A DNA stretch of 8,467 nt from Proteobacteria bacterium UBA6920. Lineage in GTDB: Bacteria > Pseudomonadota > Gammaproteobacteria > SG8-11. Shown in pieces: positions 5,896-8,467 of this stretch. Every line of letters starts with the position of its first letter. The first letter of the stretch is position 1. The notes under the pieces are model-generated. The model ran no database searches and was not told the DNA's origin. It saw only the letters and a program-made list of their open reading frames with translations. The DNA is taken from contig DKAS01000188.1 in NCBI GenBank assembly GCA_002448875.1, positions 1 through 8,467 on the forward strand, written 5' to 3'. Position numbers and translations under genes: made by a program.

Positions 5896-6678
5896 ATGGC
5901 AAAATCATGTGACTTGAGTTTTCAGCAGCGCAGTCTTTATCAGCAAGGTTATCAGCGCTATACCCCCGCCGAGTTGCGGCAGCTGGAATGGGGCCTGCGT
6001 TTTACCCCGGCGGCCTGTTCGCTGATTACGCTGCTGGCCCTGGTATATCAAATGCCCTATCTGTTGTTCGCGGTTGCCAGCCTGGGGATCTGGGCGTTCT
6101 TCTTTCCCGCCAAGCATCCCATGGATTTGATCTATAACCACGGTGTTCGCCACCTGTTCGGTGCCATCGCCCTGCCGGCCAATCCCCTGCAACGGCGCCT
6201 GGCGTGCTTCGCCGCGGGTATCATGAATACCGTCGCTGGCGTGCTGTTCCTGGCTGATCTGCCGGTGGCCGCCTGGGTTGTCGGCGGCAGCCTGCTGGCA
6301 TTGCAGCTGGTGGTGATTACTACCCATTTCTGCACGCTGTCGTGGATGTATGAAGGAATGATGCGGGTGCTGGGCAAATGGAATGCGCCGATGGCCCTGC
6401 ACGAGGCCAAGACTTTGCTGGCTTCCGGCGCCCTGCTGGTGGACGTACGCAGCCCCAACGAATTTGCCCGGGAAAGCCTGCCTGGCGCGGTTAACATGCC
6501 GCTGGAAGATCTGCACCTGCATCTGGAGAAGATCAAGGCCGCCACTTGCCTGTTGTTCTGCAACAGCGGCACGCGCAGTCACATTGCTCTGCAGAAGCTG
6601 ACCGAAGCCGGTGTCGACCGGGTGTTCAACGTCGGCGCCTTCGGTCGGGCGAAAAGCCTGGTGCCGGTACCGGCCTGA
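5896..6678 (+). CDS. DUF4395-rhodanese fusion membrane protein
   Basis: A 260-residue protein. The N-terminal part (about 30-155) is a DUF4395-like membrane domain with hydrophobic segments near 37-55, 56-71, 104-122 and 123-143, the motif KHPMDLIYNHGVR (73-85) and LPANPLQRRLACF (93-105). The C-terminal part (about 165-255) is a rhodanese domain: LLVDVRSPNEFARESLPGAVNMPL (180-203) and the active-site loop CNSGTRS with catalytic Cys222, which forms a persulfide in active family members. The loop would face one side of the membrane; topology is not settled from sequence, but a cytoplasmic location is usual. The likely role is sulfane-sulfur handling or thiol-linked transport at the inner membrane; the substrate is unknown. 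The start was chosen from ribosome-site spacing. The gene stands alone between its own promoter and a strong terminator. Confidence 0.88.
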   Translation: MAKSCDLSFQQRSLYQQGYQRYTPAELRQLEWGLRFTPAACSLITLLALVYQMPYLLFAVASLGIWAFFFPAKHPMDLIYNHGVRHLFGAIALPANPLQRRLACFAAGIMNTVAGVLFLADLPVAAWVVGGSLLALQLVVITTHFCTLSWMYEGMMRVLGKWNAPMALHEAKTLLASGALLVDVRSPNEFARESLPGAVNMPLEDLHLHLEKIKAATCLLFCNSGTRSHIALQKLTEAGVDRVFNVGAFGRAKSLVPVPA

Positions 6679-6773
6679 CCTGAGGCCGGGGGCGGCGGCC
6701 GTTTCCTGCCGATGGTTGTTTAAGCATCCACCGGCGGTGAAGATCGGCTGCCGCTGTGACGATATTATAAGGT

Positions 6774-6820
6774 GCGGCCGGCGCGGAGTTATTCAGTCCG
6801 CGCCGGCCGCGCGTGTTTTT
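6774..6820 (+). terminator. Rho-independent terminator
   Basis: A perfect 14-bp GC-rich stem (6774-6787 with 6797-6810), a 9-nt loop and, five bases after the stem, a run of five T (6816-6820) followed by C-TT. It should end transcription from the DUF4395-rhodanese gene, whose stop is 95 nt upstream. Its end is only about 36 bp from the glutaredoxin start. Confidence 0.9.
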
Positions 6821-6856
6821 CTTAGTTGAAAGTTGTCTGCATCGGGAGTGGCATGC

Positions 6857-7114
6857 ATGAGTCGGGTAACCGTGTACAGCACCGGAACCTGTGTGTTCTG
6901 TGACAAAGCCAAGGCTTCATTGAAGAAATGGGGCATTGCGTTCGAGGAAAAGCGCGTTGATCTGGACCGGGCCGCGCTCAAGGAAATGCTGGAAGTAAGC
7001 AATCATGCGCGCACGGTGCCGCAGATTACCATCGATGGTAAATGCATCGGCGGTTTTACCGAGCTGACCGAATTGCACATGGACGGCGAGCTCGACGGGC
7101 TGATCGGCAAGTAA
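6857..7114 (+). CDS. Glutaredoxin (GrxC-like, dithiol CVFC)
   Basis: An 85-residue cytosolic glutaredoxin, the usual size of the small dithiol class. The active site is C12-V-F-C15 in VTVYSTGTCVFCDKAKASL, instead of the common CPYC. The glutathione-binding cis-proline motif is T53-V54-P55, and the G65-G66-F-T-E-L segment completes the glutathione site. An additional Cys63 sits just before the GG pair. It should reduce disulfides or mixed glutathione disulfides using glutathione. The start ATG at 6857 has GGGAG 8 nt upstream. A TTG at 6833 would add eight residues of no family character. The gene follows a strong terminator and converges on the sulfotransferase gene with 27 bp between stops. 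Confidence 0.93.
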   Translation: MSRVTVYSTGTCVFCDKAKASLKKWGIAFEEKRVDLDRAALKEMLEVSNHARTVPQITIDGKCIGGFTELTELHMDGELDGLIGK

Positions 7115-7141
7115 GGCGATCGACCGCCGGTTGCCACCGGA

Positions 7142-8092
7142 TCAGGCCGGGTCCTGCGGTCGGCGCGCATAACGCGCCATTTCCTCGTTTTCTGCTTGAT
7201 AGTAGGCATTCAGCTTCTGGCGCATGTCGTTGCGTGTCAGCAGATCCCAGTCGCGATAGATGAGGCGATCAAAAACGTGGCGGATGAAGATGCGGCGCAG
7301 GTTGCGCACGAAACGCATGGGGGAGTAGATGCGATCCCAGTCGCTGAGTTGGTCCGCGCCCCTGGGCGGCCTGGCCGGCGCTTTGAGGCCGCCGCAGAAC
7401 AGCTGAATCGCCAGCGCTGAGAAACTGCGGTTGTGGCGCTTGCCGCCATCCTTGTGCACCGGTACGGTGTCCGTTTGCAGCCATTGCGCCAGCTGGCGGG
7501 TGACGCCTTCGCGGTGTTTCTGAAAATCCTCGTAGCGAATCAAGTACACGTTGTCGCCGCCATAGGTGTCTGCATAGGCCTTGTAGATATCCAGCAGGCG
7601 CAGGCCATGGGCATCGACGTTGCGCATGCCACCACGACGCTGGGCGGTTTTCGGCCGGAATTCGCCATCGTAAAAATTGAGGAACACTTCCAGCGGTCCG
7701 AACATGCCTTTCTGAATCGATTGCCGGTAGGCCGATAACAGCCAGTCGGCCTGATTGCGCACGAAATACAGCACGCGCGCCTGGGGGTACTGTTGTTGCA
7801 GCACCTGCAGATTGTGCCTGGCGTTTTCATGGCTGTTGTACATGTCGCCGGAGATGTCGGGCAGCGAGATCAGCAGTTTGCGCCCGTCCGCGCGTACCCG
7901 CGCCGCTTCTTCGATAAATGCCGCGCCAGCCTGTGCGTCCTGCGGATAGCGGATATGGCGGTACAACCGGTCAACCAGCGGTTGCGGGTTGTAGTTGAAC
8001 TGCGCCGGATCCAGGTGGGCGAAGACCGAGCGTTGCAGAAAGCGGGTCGCGGTTTTGTGCAAACCGATGTGCAGGTATACCGGTGAAGTCAT
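7142..8092 (-). CDS. PAPS-dependent sulfotransferase family protein
   Basis: A 316-residue protein. The N-terminal YLHIGLHKTATRFLQ (6-20) is the 5'-phosphosulfate-binding loop with Lys13. RVLYFVRNQADWLLSAYRQ (106-124) is the 3'-phosphate-binding element with Arg112 and Ser120 in the family's R-x7-S spacing. VYLIRYEDF (182-190) is a further typical strand and turn. Members move sulfate from PAPS to hydroxyl or amino groups of glycans, lipids or small molecules; the acceptor here is unknown. There is no signal peptide or strong membrane segment, so it is probably cytosolic. The middle and C-terminal parts are Arg-rich (for example APARPPRG, 238-245). The ATG at 8092 is the only start near the binding loop, yet the 20 bases before it contain no Shine-Dalgarno, unlike most genes here. 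A GC hairpin lies about 34 nt upstream. Confidence 0.82.
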   Translation of the reverse strand: MTSPVYLHIGLHKTATRFLQRSVFAHLDPAQFNYNPQPLVDRLYRHIRYPQDAQAGAAFIEEAARVRADGRKLLISLPDISGDMYNSHENARHNLQVLQQQYPQARVLYFVRNQADWLLSAYRQSIQKGMFGPLEVFLNFYDGEFRPKTAQRRGGMRNVDAHGLRLLDIYKAYADTYGGDNVYLIRYEDFQKHREGVTRQLAQWLQTDTVPVHKDGGKRHNRSFSALAIQLFCGGLKAPARPPRGADQLSDWDRIYSPMRFVRNLRRIFIRHVFDRLIYRDWDLLTRNDMRQKLNAYYQAENEEMARYARRPQDPA

Positions 8093-8125
8093 GGGAAGAG
8101 GGTCTGCCGAATTTTCGTTACTGCG

Positions 8126-8165
8126 GGCAAGCGGCGGCGGCTCGATCGGACCGCCGCCGCTTGCC
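8126..8165 (-). terminator. Perfect GC-rich hairpin between the right-edge gene and the sulfotransferase gene
   Basis: A 15-bp perfect stem (8126-8140 with 8151-8165) built on a GGC/GCC repeat, with a 10-nt loop containing TCGATCG. It starts 14 nt after the stop of the upstream small gene when read leftwards. No T tract follows on either strand, so it is a weak intrinsic terminator at best; it may act as an mRNA-stabilising or attenuating structure between the two genes. Confidence 0.5.
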
Positions 8166-8179
8166 GTTGGATTGCCTGA

Positions 8180-8455
8180 TTACTTGGTGCGCACTGTGGG
8201 CCACTTGCCGCCGGTCTTGCCGACGGCGTGGGAAGTGTGGCCGGTGGCATGCACATTGATGACGATTTCACGATAGGGTACGCCGCCTACGTCCCATTCG
8301 CGCGCGGCCCGCACTACGCAGTCGAGATTGACTTCGGCGCACTGCTGCTCGGCGTCGATCGGGGCGGTGAAGGCGGCTTCCACCGCTTTCTTGATGCCCG
8401 TCAGTGCCTTGTCGTCCAGGTTCAAGCTGCCCAGCCATTGCGGAGAGTTCAGCAC
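8180..8455 (-). CDS. Small protein of unknown family at the window edge
   Basis: Read from a GTG at 8455 this is a 91-residue protein I do not recognise. Seen in it: an N-terminal LNSPQWLGSLNLDDKALTGIKKAVEAAF segment suggesting a helix, two cysteines (39 and 46, in EQQCAEVNLDC), then PYREIVINVHATGHTSHAVGKTGGKWPTVRTK at the C-terminus, rich in His, Gly and Lys. It has no signal peptide or membrane segment. The frame stays open to the end of the window (adding Gly-Asp-Asp-Val), so the true start may lie outside. However GGAG at 8464-8467, 8 nt before the GTG, supports the GTG. It has no Met after the start, and its composition looks like a real coding gene rather than antisense sequence. It lies upstream of the sulfotransferase gene on the same strand but is separated by a strong hairpin. 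Confidence 0.65.
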   Translation of the reverse strand: MLNSPQWLGSLNLDDKALTGIKKAVEAAFTAPIDAEQQCAEVNLDCVVRAAREWDVGGVPYREIVINVHATGHTSHAVGKTGGKWPTVRTK

Positions 8456-8467
8456 GACGTCGTCTCC

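Noticed and set aside
5905..6582. Long minus-strand open frame (225 codons) across the DUF4395-rhodanese gene
   Set aside because: It mirrors the codon pattern of the real gene; the Gln/His-rich product is typical of antisense reading.
6684..6700. Short GGCCG/CGGCC hairpin just after the DUF4395-rhodanese stop
   Set aside because: It has only five pairs and a weak GTTTCC tail; the 14-bp terminator downstream is far better.
1..8467. Defence island, mobile element or CRISPR array
   Set aside because: No direct-repeat array, transposase, integrase, nuclease or toxin-antitoxin signature was seen; the genes look like chromosomal housekeeping and accessory metabolism.

Overview
The window comes from a GC-rich (about 60% by eye) Gram-negative genome. 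Signal peptides, an outer-membrane-type lipoprotein, a TlpA-type periplasmic thiol protein, and DUF2238/YjdF and DUF2461 relatives suggest a gammaproteobacterium. The overall flavour resembles sulfur-oxidising Chromatiales-type bacteria, but the taxon is an inference. This looks like ordinary chromosome: I see no transposase, integrase, phage gene, tRNA, rRNA or CRISPR array.

Left part (1-2734). A 5'-truncated HTS/MetA-family homoserine acyltransferase on the + strand converges on a minus-strand lipoprotein with a long coiled coil and a C-terminal OmpA domain. A GC-rich two-tier stem-loop lies between their stops. Next comes a minus-strand gene for a small exported protein of unknown family. 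Upstream of it is an AT island (about 20% GC over 2601-2700) with a textbook CRP/Vfr-type palindrome at its edge.

Middle (2735-5759). Three minus-strand genes run leftwards: an unknown exported two-cysteine protein, a TlpA-like thioredoxin whose start overlaps it by 23 nt, and a DUF2461 protein. Diverging from them is a tightly packed + strand pair: a Nudix hydrolase and a DUF2238/YjdF-like membrane protein, 4 nt apart.

Right part (5760-8467). A DUF4395-rhodanese membrane fusion follows its own extended -10 promoter. A strong intrinsic terminator comes next, then a dithiol glutaredoxin. Convergent to the glutaredoxin are a minus-strand PAPS-type sulfotransferase and, at the right edge, a small protein I do not recognise. 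A 15-bp perfect hairpin separates these last two.

Thiol and sulfur-transfer chemistry recurs (TlpA, rhodanese, glutaredoxin, sulfotransferase, a methionine-pathway enzyme). The genes nevertheless lie in several separate transcription units, so a single pathway is not demonstrated. The least explained items are the CRP-site/AT-island/unknown exported protein unit, the exported two-cysteine protein translationally coupled to TlpA, and the small protein at the right edge.
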